Shown here one piece after another: positions 33,470 to 45,663 of a stretch of DNA of 64,000 nucleotides. Each line of letters opens with the position of its first letter. Position 1 is the first letter of the stretch. The position numbers were made by a program, and so were the translations under genes. Below the pieces are notes generated by a model. That model was not told the origin of the DNA and did no database searches. It worked only from the letters and a program-made list of their open reading frames with translations. The DNA comes from Arenicola marina (Eukaryota > Annelida > Polychaeta > Arenicolidae), in assembly GCA_964019135.1 (NCBI GenBank), contig OZ025265.1, forward strand, positions 4,532,318-4,596,317, read 5' to 3'.

Positions 33470-36400
33470 TAGGATAGGGGTAATGGAAAAGATATAGGAG
33501 TAATGGGAAAGAGATAGGGTAATGGGATAGGGGTAATGGGAAAGGGATAGGGGTAATGGGAAAGGGATTGGAATAATGGGGAAGGGATAGGGGTAATGGG
33601 AAAGAGATGGGGCTAATGGGAAAAAGATTAGAGTAATGAGAATGGGATAGGGGTAATGAAAAGAGATAGAGGTAATGGGAAAGAGATAGGGGTAATGGGA
33701 AAGGGATAGGGGTAATGGGAAAGGCATAGCGGTAATGGGAAAGGGATATGGGTAATGGGAAAGAGATTGGGGTAATGGGAAAGGGATAGGGGTAATGGGA
33801 AAGGCATAGCGGTAATGGGAAAGGGATAGGGGTAATGGGAAAGGGATATGGGTAATGGGAAAGGGATAGGGGTAATGGGAAAGGGATAAGGGTAATGGAA
33901 AAGGGATAGGGGTAATGGGAAAGGGATATGGGTAATGGGAAAGGGATAGGGGTAATGGGAATAAGATAGGGGTAATGGGAAAGGGATAGGGGTAATGGGA
34001 AAGGGATAAGGGTAATGGAAAAGGGATAGGGGTAATGGGAAAGGGATATGGGTAATGGGAAAGGGATAGGGGTAATGGGAATAAGATAGGGTAATGGGAA
34101 AGGGATAGGGGTAATGGGAAAGGCATTGGGGTAATGGGAAAGGGATAGGGGTAATGGGAAAGGCATAGGGGTAATGGGAAAGGGATAGGGGTAATGGGAA
34201 AGGGATGGGGGTAATGGGAAAGGAATAGGGGTAATGGGAAAGGGATAGGGGTAATGGAAAGGGATAGGGGTAATGGGAAAGGGATATGGGTAATGGGAAA
34301 GGCATAGGGGTAATGGAAAGGGATAGGGGTAATGGGAAAGGGATATGGGTAATGGGAAAGGGATAGGGGTAATGGGAAAGAGATATGGGTAATGGGAAAG
34401 GGATAGGGGTAATGGGAAAGGCATAGCGGTAATGGAAAGGGATAGGGGTAATGGGAAAGGGATATGGGTAATGGGAAAGGGATAGGGGTAATGGGAAAGG
34501 CATAGGGGTAATGGGAAAGGGATAGGGGTAATGGGAAAGGCATAGGGGTAATGGGAAAGGGATAGGGGTAATGGGAAAGGGATATGGGTAATGGGAAAGG
34601 GATAGGGGTAATGGGAAAGGCATAGGGGTAATGGGAAAGAGATGGGGCTAATGGGAAAAAGATTAGAGTAATGAGAATGGGATAGGGGTAATGAAAAAGA
34701 GATAGAGGTAATGGGAAAGAGATAGGGGTAATGGGAAAGGGATAGGGGTAATGGGAAAGGCATAGCGGTAATGGGAAAGGGATAGGGGTAATGGGAAAGG
34801 GATATAGGTAATGGGAAAGGGATAGGGGTAATGGGAAAGGGATAAGGGTAATGGAAAAGGGATAGGGGTAATGGGAAAGGGATAAGGGTAATGGAAAAGG
34901 GATAGGGGTAATGGGAAAGGGATATGGGTAATGGGAAAGAGATTGGGGTAATGGGAAAGGGATAGGGGTAATGGGAAAGGCATAGCGGTAATGGGAAAGG
35001 GATAGGGGTAATGGGAAAGGGATATGGGTAATGGGAAAGGGATAGGGGTAATGGGAAAGGGATAAGGGTAATGGAAAAGGGATAGGGATATGGGTAATGG
35101 GAAAGGGATAGGGGTAATGGGAATAAGATAGGGGTAATGGGAAAGGGATAGGGGTAATGGGAAAGGGATAAGGGTAATGGAAAAGGGATAGGGGTAATGG
35201 GAAAGGGATATGGGTAATGGGAAAGGGATAGGGGTAATGGGAATAAGATAGGGTAATGGGAAAGGGATAGGGGTAATGGGAAAGGCATAGGGGTAATAGG
35301 AAAGGGATAGGGGTAATGGGAAAGGCATAGGGGTAATGGGAAAGGGATAGGGGTAATGGGAAAGGGATGGGGGTAATGGGAAAGGAATAGGGGTAATGGG
35401 AAAGGGATAGGGGTAATGGAAAGGGATAGGGGTAATGGGAAAGGGATATGGGTAATGGGAAAGGCATAGGGGTAATGGAAAGGGATAGGGGTAATGGGAA
35501 AGGGATATGGGTAATGGGAAAGGGATAGGGGTAATGGGAAAGAGATATGGGTAATGGGAAAGGGATAGGGGTAATGGGAAAGGCATAGCGGTAATGGAAA
35601 GGGATAGGGGTAATGGGAAAGGGATATGGGTAATGGGAAAGGGATAGGGGTAATGGGAAAGGCATAGGGGTAATGGGAAAGGGATAGGGGTAATGGGAAA
35701 GGCATAGGGGTAATGGGAAAGAGATAGGGGTAATGGGAAAGGGATATGGGTAATGGGAAAGGGATAGGGGTAATGGGAAAGGCATAGGGGTAATGGGAAA
35801 GGGATAGGGGTAATGGGAAAGGCATAGGGGTAATGGGAAAGGGATAGGGGTAATGGGAAAGGGATAGGGGTAATGGGAAAGGAATAGGGGTAATGGGAAA
35901 GGGATAGGGGTAATGGAAAGGGATAGGGGTAATGGGAAAGGGATATGGGTAATGGGAAAGGCATAGGGGTAATGGAAAGGGATAGGGGTAATGGAAAAGG
36001 GATATGGGTAATGGGAAAGGGATATGGGTAATGGGAAAGGGATATGGGTAATGGGAAAGGGATAGGGGTAATGGGAAAGGGATATGGGTAATGGGAAAGG
36101 GATAGGGGTAATGGGAAAGGGATAAGGGTAATGGAAAAGGGATAGGGGTAATGGGAAAGGGATATGGGTAATGGAAAAGGGATAGGGGTAATGGAAAAGG
36201 AATAGGGGTAATGGGAAAGGGATAGGGGTAATGGAAAAGGGATAGGGGTAATGGGAAAGGAATAGGGGTAATGGGAAAGGGATAGGGGTAATGGAAAGGG
36301 ATAGGGGTAATGGGAAAGGGATATGGGTAATGGGAAAGGCATAGGGGTAATGGAAAGGGATAGGGGTAATGGAAAAGGGATATGGGTAATGGGAAAGGAA

Positions 36401-37236
36401 TATGGGTAATGGGAAAGGGATATGGGTAATGGGAAAGGGATGGGGGTAATGGGAAAGGGATATGGGTAATGGGAAAGGGATATGGGTAATGGGAAAGGGA
36501 TATGGGTAATGGGAAAGGGATGGGGGTAATGGGAAAGGGATAGGGGTAATGGAAAAGGGATAGGGGTAATGGGAAAGGAATAGGGGTAATGGGAAAGGGA
36601 TAGGGGTAATGGAAAGGGATAGGGGTAATGGGAAAGGGATATGGGTAATGGGAAAGGCATAGGGGTAATGGAAAGGGATAGGGGTAATGGAAAAGGGATA
36701 TGGGTAATGGGAAAGGGATATGGGTAATGGGAAAGGGATATGGGTAATGGGAAAGGGATGGGGGTAATGGGAAAGGGATATGGGTAATGGGAAAGGGATA
36801 GGGGTAATGGGAAAGGGATAAGGGTAATGGAAAAGGGATAGGGGTAATGGGAAAGGGATATGGGTAATGGGAAAGGGATAGGGGTAATGGGAAAGGCATA
36901 GGGGTAATGGGAAAGGGATAGCGGTAATGGGAATAAGATAGGGGTAATGGGAAAGGGATAGGGGTAATGGGAAAGAGATAAGGGTAATGGAAAAGGGATA
37001 GGGGTAATGGGAAAGGGATATGGGTAATGGGAAAGGGATAGGGGTAATGGGAAAGGCATAGGGGTAATGGGAAAGGGATAGGGGTAATGGGAATAAGATA
37101 GGGGTAATGGGAAAGGGATAGGGGTAATGGGAAAGGCATAGCGGTAATGGAAGGGGATAGGGGTAATGGGAAAGGGATATGGGTAATGGGAAAGGGATAG
37201 GGGTAATGGGAAAGGGATAGGGGTAATGGGAAAGAG
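33470..37236 (+). repeat. 20-bp G-rich tandem array, about 188 copies
   Basis: The consensus unit is GGGGTAATGGGAAAGGGATA. Adjacent units give a strict G-quadruplex pattern (runs of 4, 3, 3 and 4 G with loops of 4, 3 and 3) throughout. Variants include AAAGGCATA, AAAGGATAA-type, GATATGGG and GAAAAGG. The - strand unit has no stop triplet, so all three - frames are open for up to 1,342 codons with the same 20-residue repeat. Higher-order copies recur at offsets of 1,035 bp (33,601 to 34,636) and 1,162 bp (34,202 to 35,364). Confidence 0.97.
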
Positions 37237-38399
37237 AGAGACGGAGGGAGAAGCGGGCACAGAAGTGGTATGAGGGACAAATATTGCGGAGGAGGGAGGC
37301 GAAGAGGGCTATAAACGGGCACTGGAGTGCCCAGGAAGGTCCTCGAGGAAGAGGCAGATCAATAGTGTGAGTGGGAGACAGAGGGACGCGAACAAAGGGG
37401 GAAGGTAGAGCAACAGGAAGAGTGTATGGGGGCGGGGGTGGGGGCAAGGGGAACGAGAGGGATCATTGCTATCTCTACCCACACCTGTCACACATCGAAA
37501 TCAATTTCTAAATTCCATTTCAAATTATTTTTCTTCAAACAGTTTACTGGGCTTTTGTAATAACGTCTATCTGAACATCTTCAAGCGGATTGCCTCACGA
37601 CGGTGGCCACCACTGGCGGCTTACATTGATATATGCTTCATCTTCCCTGAAATACATCGATCACAAAGTAACGTCAACTGGAAAGAATGTGAAAGGAAAA
37701 CAGCGCGTTGGTTAGATGGCTAGTCTTCATATGAGAAAATGGCACTCTCCTACCAGTTCTCCCGGCAGAGGGCTCAATCTACAAAACCTCTGCCCCCGCA
37801 TAAACTTTAACGATCAAACCCTTCACATGCGAAAACTAAATACAAGTGCAATAAAATAGATATTTTCGAACCTTACGCTGTAACATTGGCTTCGCTACCA
37901 ATAGTGCAGTTAATGAGTATTCGATTGTGATTAATTGCAGGGCTTGTTGTGTTTGACTATATGATTACGCTGATTGAGGTCAAAAGTGTAAAACCTCGCC
38001 CTGTGACTCCAGTCTATTTGCTTTCCCAGGTCGTATGATAGCAACTAACGAGTAAACATCTTTAGTGATGTTCGATCACTTACTTGTGTGTCTGCAACAT
38101 GTTCATATGTATATATATATACATGGATTGTAACGTTATTGAAAAGAAATCTACAAATAGCGAGAGTTTAAATATTCTCACAGATGAAGAGAAATGGGGT
38201 ACTTCTGTAGTTTGCTTATATTTTTGGTTGGAATAGGGGTAATTTAGGTTGTAACATACATGGTATGGCCCTTGTTCATTTAACATGACGCGAGGCGTAA
38301 AGAGACATTCTGGAGGACTTCACTCAAAATTTTCCTCCACTATGAAAAAGAAAACGTTTTAAGATATTTCCGCATATGTTAAATACAATTTGACAAAAG
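37237..38399. other. Spacer between the 20-bp array and the LINE
   Basis: A G-rich edge to about 37,460 is followed by AT-rich non-repetitive sequence with a (TA) stretch near 38,110. No supported gene; open frames stay below 90 codons. Confidence 0.5.
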
Positions 38400-38496
38400 A
38401 AAGAGATTATAGCGGTTCTTTAATTGGGTTACATATCCCTTTCCAAAGCTTTTCAAGCTGATCCATTCAAACGATCAATATATAAAGAAAAAAGTC

Positions 38497-38883
38497 ATGT
38501 GTGAGGAATTTGACTTGGTTGATCCGTGGAGATCACAAAATCTTAGCGCCAAACGTTTTACTTGGAGGAGTGGGGGCAGAGCCAAAAAATATGCAAGGTT
38601 AGATTTCTTTCTGGTAGCCCCAGATCTACTGGCAAATATGGTGGATATAGATATAAATATAAAATACAGATCGGACCACTCACTAATTAGGTTTGCGATG
38701 AATGACTCTGCAGAAAATGTCACCAAAATTGAAGAATCAGAAAGGTTATTTTGCGAAAGTGTTGTGACAGTGGAAGAAATTGAACATACTTTGTTAACTA
38801 TGAAAAACGGTAAATCGCCGGGATCGGATGGTTTCCCATGCGAATTTTACAATTTTTTTGGAATGATATGGGTCATTACCTGA
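38497..38883 (+). pseudogene. LINE ORF2: endonuclease C-terminus and start of reverse transcriptase
   Basis: The readable frame has FDLVDPWRSQN, then FTWRSGG, then ARLDFFLVAPDLL, and YRSDHSLIRF, which are the closing motifs of the LINE endonuclease, including the conserved Asp-His pair. After a linker, MKNGKSPGSDGFPCEFY marks the opening motif of the reverse transcriptase. The frame then breaks at a T run near 38,850-38,857, and the natural continuation is in the frame of the next entry. The first two-thirds of the endonuclease is absent. Confidence 0.82.
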
Positions 38884-40385
38884 CCAGGAGCTTGCAGTAT
38901 GGCATAAATGAGAAGCTTTTGTCCATAACACAACGCCAGGGAATCATTACTTGTATCCCAAAGCCAGAAAAACCAAGGGATCTCATGAAAAACTGGCGTC
39001 CTATATCTTTATTAAATTGTGATTATAAAGTGTTGTCAGGGGTATTTGCCTCACGTTTAAAGCATGTTTTACCCAAAGTTATAAGCTCGGACCAAAAAGG
39101 GTTCTTAAAGGGCCGGTTCATCGGTGAAAATACTCGTCTGATCTATGATGTGATGGACTATCTTAACTATACAAAACATGCAGGTTTACTTTTATTGATA
39201 GATTTCGAAAAGGCATTTGATACGGTTGATTGGGAATACATTAAAAACACTCTACGAGCTTATAATTTCGGAAATGAATTTGTAAACTTGTTCTAATTAC
39301 TTTATAAAGATGCCGAAAGTTGTGTGATCAATAATGGCCATTTTTCCAGATTCTTTAAATTGGGAAGAGGCTGCCGACAGGGGGACTCCTTGTCCCCATA
39401 CATGTTTATTCTTGCCATTGAGCCACTTGCTCAAAAACTAAAAAGGAATCGAGATGTCAAAGGTATTCAAATAGGGAACAAGAGCATACTGCCTGGTCAA
39501 TATGTGGATGATACTTTTCTGCTGCTTAAGGATGATGAAAGATCGATAACAGCGGCGTTGAGGATCTTTAGACTATTCTATTTGTATTCTGGCTTAAGAA
39601 TAAATATGGATAAGACGCAGGCAGTGTGGCTTGGGTCCAAAAAGAATTCGGAAACTGGATTATGCCAGGGTTACCCGATACAATTCGTCAAGAGGTTTAA
39701 ATTACTGGGTATAGTTTTCGACACAGCAATGGTAAAGGTGCTGGAAAACAATATTGATAGTAAGGTTTTGGAAATGAAGAAAATATTAAGAATTTACAGA
39801 TCGAGAAATCTATCGATACTGAGAAAAGTAACTGTTATAAAAACATTGGTTATCCCCCAAATCATCCATATTTTGTCCATTATACCATCTGAAAAGATAA
39901 TAATAGAGAGAATGGGATGGGATGGGAAAAAATCAAAGATCTCCAGATGCTTGCTAGCCCAAAAATACGAAGACGGTGAGCTAAACTTGACACTCCTAAC
40001 AAGGTTAATACACTCACTGCGAGTGTCGCGGATCAAACGTCTCGAAACAACCAAAGGGAGCTGGCAACATGCGGCGAAATGTATTCTAATGGAAAAAGAT
40101 ACGTCCTTAGTTTGGAGTCTAGATCCAAAATCCATCTTCTGGCAGGTGAAGGGTGTCACAAATGCGTTTTGGAAAGAAGTCCTTGTAGCATGGGGTATAT
40201 ATAGAGACATATGTTACGCGGAGGGAACAGAAATGTATTATACTTTTTGGAATGCCAGATATCAAAAAAATCTGAATGTTAAGAAATATAAAACACAGCT
40301 GATTGCAAATAACTTCCGGTTGATCATGGATTTATCGGATAAGGACGGTTCCCCACTATCACATAGGTGTTTTATAGAAAAATAA
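38850..40385 (+). pseudogene. LINE ORF2: reverse transcriptase and connection region
   Basis: One frame covers this stretch apart from an in-frame TAA at 39,294-39,296. The motifs in order are GIITCIPKPEKPRD, NWRPISLLNCDYKVLSGVFA, SSDQKGFLKGRFIGENTRL, LLLIDFEKAFDTVDW (first catalytic Asp), GRGCRQGDSLSPYMFILAIE, and QYVDDTFLLL (catalytic Asp pair, with Val where LINEs usually have Ala). The thumb follows, with GLRINMDKTQAVWLG and FKLLGIVFD. A long connection region lacking a named domain runs to a stop at about 40,383. Catalytic residues are retained, so decay is fairly recent, but the stop and the upstream frameshift make it non-functional. Confidence 0.87.
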
Positions 40386-40559
40386 AGGGTGGAAATTAAT
40401 TTCTTAGACTACCTCTGCTTGAGAAACGAAGTACTTCACACGTGATTTGGCAAAGCTGGAAACATAAATAATCCACCAAGTGATCGAACGGACCCAGTTT
40501 TGTCTGAGGTCACACGGGCAGAGAGATGCTGCAATTTGGTTTATTGGAAAATGATTAAA

Positions 40560-41103
40560 GATACAAGCTTAGTAGCAAGCAGGAAGATACGATGGGAAAA
40601 AAAACCTAGGAACTACAATAGATGACAACAAATGGATAGATATCTTTTTTCAACCGTTTAAGTCTACTACTGAGAATAAGTGCCGGAGATTCCAATATAA
40701 GATATTGCAAAGAATCACTGCAACAAATAAGTATTTGGAAATGTGTGGCATCAAGGAAAGCGAAGTTTGTGCATTTTGTCAAATAGAAACAGAAACGATA
40801 GAGCATTTATTTTGGGATTGTCCAGTTGTACAGCACTTGTGGGAAACTTGTATTACTTAACTCCGACCATGTATTGACATATCAAAGCTTATTAATAAGA
40901 TGAACAGAATCGAACAGGAACATTTATTGGTAGACCACATGTGTATAATGGTTAAAAAGTATATATTTGCCGCACGATGTAAAGATAAAGGTTTAGTTCT
41001 TCCAGCAGTGATAAGACAAATCAAAAGGTTATATAAATTAGAAACTTCAAATCTGTCCAAGGAAACCGGAAAGAAATATATTATAACAAGTGGAAGAGTG
41101 TAA
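40560..41103 (+). pseudogene. LINE ORF2: C-terminal zinc-binding region
   Basis: At about 40,640-40,860 the + strand reads RRFQYKILQRITATNKYLE and then VCAFCQIETETIEHLFWDC, giving Cys-x2-Cys and His-x4-Cys spacing typical of the zf-RVT segment of L1/Tx1-type LINEs, followed by PVVQHLWE. A further open stretch at 40,900-41,103 (EQEHLLVDHMCIMVKKYIFA and on) looks like the very end of the protein. Breaks separate these parts from the reverse transcriptase frame. Confidence 0.78.
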
Positions 41104-41271
41104 AAGAACTGATGGATAAAGGGTAAATTAAACGTAAGTTATCATTAGACTTTGTATGTACGCTCTGTTACTAAATAAAGACAAAAGTCATTGGGGGAGG
41201 GGGGGGGGGGTTAAAATGTGTACCTCCTATAAAACCTCGCTTGATTTGAGTCGGACTGTTATGAGCGGCGC

Positions 41272-43633
41272 GTTCAGCCTGTGCCGCTATACTACCTATG
41301 CACACAGCTCACATTGACCGCTATACTACCTATGCACACAGCTCACATTGACCGCTGTGCTACCTATGCACACAGCTCACATTGACCGCTATACTACCTA
41401 TGCGCACAGCTCACATTGACCGCTATACTACCTATGCACACAGCTCACACTGACCGCTATACTACCTATGCAGACAGCTCACACTGACCGCTATACTACC
41501 CATGCACACAGCTCACATTGACCGCCATACTACCTATGCACACAGCTCACATTGACCGCTATACTACCTATGCACACAGCTCACATTGACTGCTATACTA
41601 CCTATGCACACAGCTCACATTGACCGCTATACCACCTATGCAGACAGCTCACACTGACCGCTATACTACCTATGCACACAGCTCACATTGACCGCTATAC
41701 TACCTATGCACACAGCTCACATTGACCGCTGTGCTACCTATGCACACAGCTCACATTGACCGCCATACTACCTATGCACACAGCTCACACTGACCGCTAT
41801 ACTACCTATGCACACAGCTCACATTGACCGCTATACTACCTATGCACACAGCTCACATTGACCGCTATACTACCTATGCACACGGCTCACATTGACCGTT
41901 ATACAACCTATGCACACAGCTCACATTGACCGCTATGCTACCTATGCACACAGCTCACATTGACCGCTATACTACCTATGCACGCAGCTCACATTGACCG
42001 CTATACTACCTATGCACACAGCTCACACTGACCGCTATACTACCAATGCACACAGCTCACATTGACCGCTATACTACCTATGCACACAGCTCACACTGAC
42101 CGCTATACTACCTATGCACACAGCTCACATTGACCGCCATACTACCTATGCACACAGCTCACATTGACCGCCATACTACCTATGCACACAGCTCACATTG
42201 ACCGCTATACTACCTATGCACACAGCTCACATTGACCGCTATACTACCTATGCACACAGCTCACACTGACCGCTATACTACCAATGCACACAGCTCACAT
42301 TGACCGCTATACTACCTATGCACACAGCTCACACTGACCGCTATACTACCTATGCACACAGCTCACACTGACCGCTATACTACCTATGCACACAGCTCAT
42401 ATTGACCGCTATACTACCTATGCACACAGCTCACATTGACCGCCATACTACCTATGCACACAGCTCACATTGACCGCTATACTACCCATGCACACAGCTT
42501 ACATTGACCGCCATACTACCTATGCACACAGCTCACATTGACCGCTATACTACCTATGCACACAGCTCACATTGACCGCTATACTACCTATGCAAACAGC
42601 TCACACTGACCGCTATACTACCAATGCACACAGCTCACATTGACCGCTATACTACCTATGCACACAGCTCACACTGACCGCTATACTACCTATGCACGCA
42701 GCTCACACTGACCGCTATACTACCTATGCACACAGCTCATATTGACCGCTATACTACCTATGCACACAGCTCACATTGACCGCCATACTACCTATGCACA
42801 CAGGTCACATTGACCGCTATACTACCCATGCACACAGCTTACATTGACCGCCATACTACCTATGCACACAGCTCACATTGACCGCTATACTACCTATGCA
42901 CACAGCTCACATTGACCGCTATACTACCTATGCACACAGCTCACATTGACCGCTATACTACCTATGCACACAGCTCACATTGACCGCTATACTACTTATG
43001 CACACAGCTCACACTGACCGCTATACTACCAATGCACACATCTCACATTGACCGCTATACTACCTATGCACACAGCTCACACTGACCGCTATACTACCTA
43101 TGCACACAGCTCACACTGACCGCTATACTACCAATGCACACAGCTCACACTGACCGCTATACTACCTATGCACACAGCTCACACTGACCGCTATACTACC
43201 TATGCACACAGCTCACATTGACCGCCATACTACCTATGCACACAGCTCACATTGACCGCCATACTACCTATGCGCACAGCTCACATTGACCGCTATACTA
43301 CCTATGCGCACAGCTCACACTGACCGCTATACTACCTATGCACACAGCTCACATTGACCGCTATACTACCTATGCACACAGCTCACATTGACCGCTATGC
43401 TACCTATGCACACAGCTCACATTGACCGCCATACTACCTATGCACACAGCTCACATTGACCGCTATACTACCTATGCACACAGCTCATATTGACCGCTAT
43501 ACTACCTATGCACACAGCTCACATTGCCCGCTATACTACCTATGCACACAGCTCACAATGACCGCTATACTATTTATGCACACAGCTCACATTGACCGCC
43601 ATACTACCTATGCACACAGCTCACATTGACCAG
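41272..43633 (+). repeat. Second 34-bp tandem array, about 70 copies
   Basis: The unit contains GACCGCTATACTACCTATGC followed by ACACAGCTCACATT. It is unrelated to the 34-bp array at 26.5 kb. Common variants are ACATTGACC/ACACTGACC, GCTATAC/GCCATAC and CTATGC/CAATGC. The unit carries stop triplets in the + strand, so no long frame runs through it. It starts about 80 bases after the LINE 3' end and stops about 50 bases before a SINE. Confidence 0.96.
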
Positions 43634-43681
43634 CTGGTGCATCACTTGACAGGACCACTGTGCGTCAAATGGCAGAGAGAC

Positions 43682-43959
43682 GCATTGGTTGGTTGGTTGG
43701 TTATTCACGACGTTTTACCATCTTTGGTCATATCGCGTCAATGGGAGAAGGAAGGGAGAGTGAAGCCATGTCCACGGGGGTAACCCCCTACTCTTTATGA
43801 AGAAGGACATGGGATCTTTATCCTGCGACCGCACCTACATGGCCGCAGCAGGGCTCGAACCATCGATCCACGTGCCGTTAGGCTCTCAGGTGACCAGATG
43901 ACTCAATGCGAGCGTTCTAGCCCACTGAGCTATCGCGCCGGCCCCCAGTGATGCATTGG
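43682..43959 (-). mobile_element. Nearly whole tRNA-derived SINE with (CCAA)n tail
   Basis: Read on the - strand, the head has A box TAGCTCAGTGGGCTAGAACG and, about 60 bases on, B box GGTTCGAGCCC, the internal promoter elements of RNA polymerase III. The body continues AAGATCCCATGTCC and GGGGGTTACCCCC (a short palindrome) and ends in CCAACCAACCAA. A GCATTGG duplication flanks it (43,682-43,688 and 43,953-43,959), leaving a 264-bp body. This is the best reference copy for the family in this window; other copies lie at 14.88-15.69 kb and 45.57-45.66 kb. Confidence 0.85.
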
Positions 43960-44127
43960 TGCACTGACCGTTTAGTTCTGAGAAAATCACACGACCAATC
44001 AGACTAAATGAGCAATATACGCGTTCAACACACGGCGCTACTGTAAGGGTGTACGTACCTAAATCATCCATAATCTGTGCCCTGGTTTAACGTACAGACC
44101 TGCGCACATCTGTATCCTTCGTCTCGC
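43960..44127. other. Short spacer
   Basis: Non-repetitive sequence between the SINE and the 10-bp array; nothing recognised. Confidence 0.5.
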
Positions 44128-44668
44128 CCTCCCACCCCGTAACACCCCATCCTACACCGTCCCACACCGTCCCACCCAGTCCCACCCGTCTCACGGCGGC
44201 CCACCCCGTCCCACCCCGTCCCACCCCGTCACACCCCGTTTCACACCGTCCCACCCCGTCCCACCCCGTCCAACCCCGTCCCACCCCGTCCCACCCCGTC
44301 CCACCCCGTCCCACCCCGTCCCACACCGTCCCACACCGTCCCACCCCGTCCCACCCGTCTCACGGCGGCCCACCCCGTCCCACACCGTCCCACCCCGTCA
44401 CACCCCGTCACACCCCGTCCCACACCGTCCCACACCGTCCCACGCCGTCCCACCCCGTCCCACCCGTCTCACGGCGGCCCACCCCGTCCCACCCCGTCCC
44501 ACCCCGTCACACCCCGTCCCACACCGTCTCACACCGTCCCACACCGTCCCACCCCGTCCCACCCGTCTCACGGCGGCCCACCCCGTCCCACCCCGTCCCA
44601 CCCCGTCCCACCCCGTCCCACACCGTCCCACACCGTCCCACCCCGTCCCACCCGTCTCACGGCGACCC
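44128..44668 (+). repeat. 10-bp tandem array with regular punctuating units
   Basis: The unit is CCACCCCGTC, with ACACC as the main variant. CGTCTCACGGCG punctuates the array at 44,187, 44,356, 44,465, 44,564 and 44,653, spaced 169, 109, 99 and 89 bp. On the - strand, repeated GGGGTGGGAC matches the strict G-quadruplex pattern. Gly/Trp/Asp-rich frames on the - strand are artefacts. Confidence 0.95.
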
Positions 44669-45230
44669 ACGGCTGTCGGGGGCGCTACATTATTACAGTG
44701 CTGGGTGTGTACCTCTCATGCCGTAGAGGGCATTTGGCGAGCGAGTGAAAAGTCCGGGATTTTGGTGTCAATAAGTGATCAATGTTTGGTTAAAGAGGTA
44801 TCTAAAATAGACACTGACAGAAATTTGTTGGTAGAAAGGCATCTATAATGGACACAGACATTCATGACAAAGCCTGTGGTGGCTAATTTTTTATTTAACA
44901 CTTTCGATATCAACTGGACTAGAGTCCAAAACTGTCACATCGACAGAAAGTGCAGATTTCTGCTTCGGGGGTTGAGAGAAAAAAGGCGAAAAAAGGGGTC
45001 ATTTGGCTGCACTGAGGTATATACCTAACTATATGTAGTGCAACTTAGTTAAAAATAACTGTATCTAGTGCCCCTCTCCCTCCTCCGGGCCCATGCACAC
45101 GGCCCCGATTTATGCTATTACGGCAACTGTTATTCAATAATCGTCTTGTTTGTCATATACTCTGATATTCTTTTCGAGAGGCATACGTTTGGACCTGTTA
45201 GGCTTGGCACCAATGTTAGGGGTACAGACG
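44669..45230. other. Spacer, nothing recognised
   Basis: About 560 bases. Two loosely similar segments near 44,790-44,870 (GGTATCTAAAATAGACACTG and GGCATCTATAATGGACAC) hint at an old duplication. No gene. Confidence 0.45.
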
Positions 45231-45455
45231 AGGGAGTCCAGTGTCAAGGATAGATTTAGCAAATATTTAACGTCGCTTTTTCGCGGAGTTCAGTGTCGCT
45301 TTTTGGCTAAGTAAAATTCAGAGTCGTTTCTTTTTTAAATTCCCACTATTTGTGTTGATGTGGCTTTTTCTGATCCTCTATGTCGGAATTTGGGGTGAAT
45401 GTCGATTCCTTTAATCTGCCTGTATCGCATATCGCCACTTACCCCTTCCGGACCC
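45231..45455 (+). mobile_element. TIR element family 1, copy C (degraded left end)
   Basis: GAGTCCAGTGTCAAGGAT, then TTCAGTGTCGCTTTTTGGC, then CTATGTCGGAATTTGGGG run parallel to copy B. The right end ACCCCTTCCGGACCC is the family terminus with one change, but the left terminus is too diverged to place exactly. Confidence 0.65.
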
Positions 45456-45567
45456 CCACTGTTCCATGTGCTTTCTACAACACTAGACCCGGTGGACCGA
45501 CCGGCCAATCGGCGTCGTCGCGAACCATGCATCCATCATAACAGTTGCCACTTAATATGAGAACACC

Positions 45568-45662
45568 ACCTGAGAGCCAAACGGTGATTGGGGATCGATG
45601 GTTCGAGCCCCGCTGTGGCCATGTCTGTGTGGTCGCAGGATACAGATCCCATGTCCTTCTTC
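45568..45662 (+). mobile_element. SINE fragment on the + strand
   Basis: ACCTGAGAGCC, GATCGATGGTTCGAGCCCCG (with B box) and AGATCCCATGTCCTTCTTC match the middle of the SINE at 43.69-43.95 kb. The A-box end and the tail are missing. The fragment runs directly into the first unit of the 25-bp array. Confidence 0.75.
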
Positions 45663-45663
45663 C

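Larger units (their letters stand above)
38400..41190 (+). mobile_element. 5'-truncated L1/Tx1-like LINE (about 2.8 kb)
   Basis: In order, the + strand holds the last third of an apurinic-type endonuclease, a reverse transcriptase, a long C-terminal region and a CCHC-like zinc-binding segment, then a short 3' untranslated tail with AATAAA at 41,174-41,179. The wording of the reverse transcriptase (NWRPISLLNCDYKVLS, then LLLIDFEKAFD) is that of the L1/Tx1 group. The 5' end decays near 38,400-38,490 without a clear boundary. At least one frameshift and several stops interrupt the frame, so the copy is inactive. A G-rich stretch of about 20 bases follows the 3' end, then the second 34-bp array. 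Confidence 0.88.

Noticed and set aside
33470-37236. Interstitial telomere
   Set aside because: The unit GGGGTAATGGGAAAGGGATA contains GGG-rich telomere-like words but no TTAGGG repeats.
33312-37447. Two - strand frames of about 1,340 codons, rich in Pro, Tyr and Phe
   Set aside because: This is the complement of the 20-bp G-rich array, which lacks stops in every frame.
41272-43633. CRISPR-like regular array
   Set aside because: Units are contiguous with no unique spacers, and the context is an animal genome. The same holds for all other arrays here.
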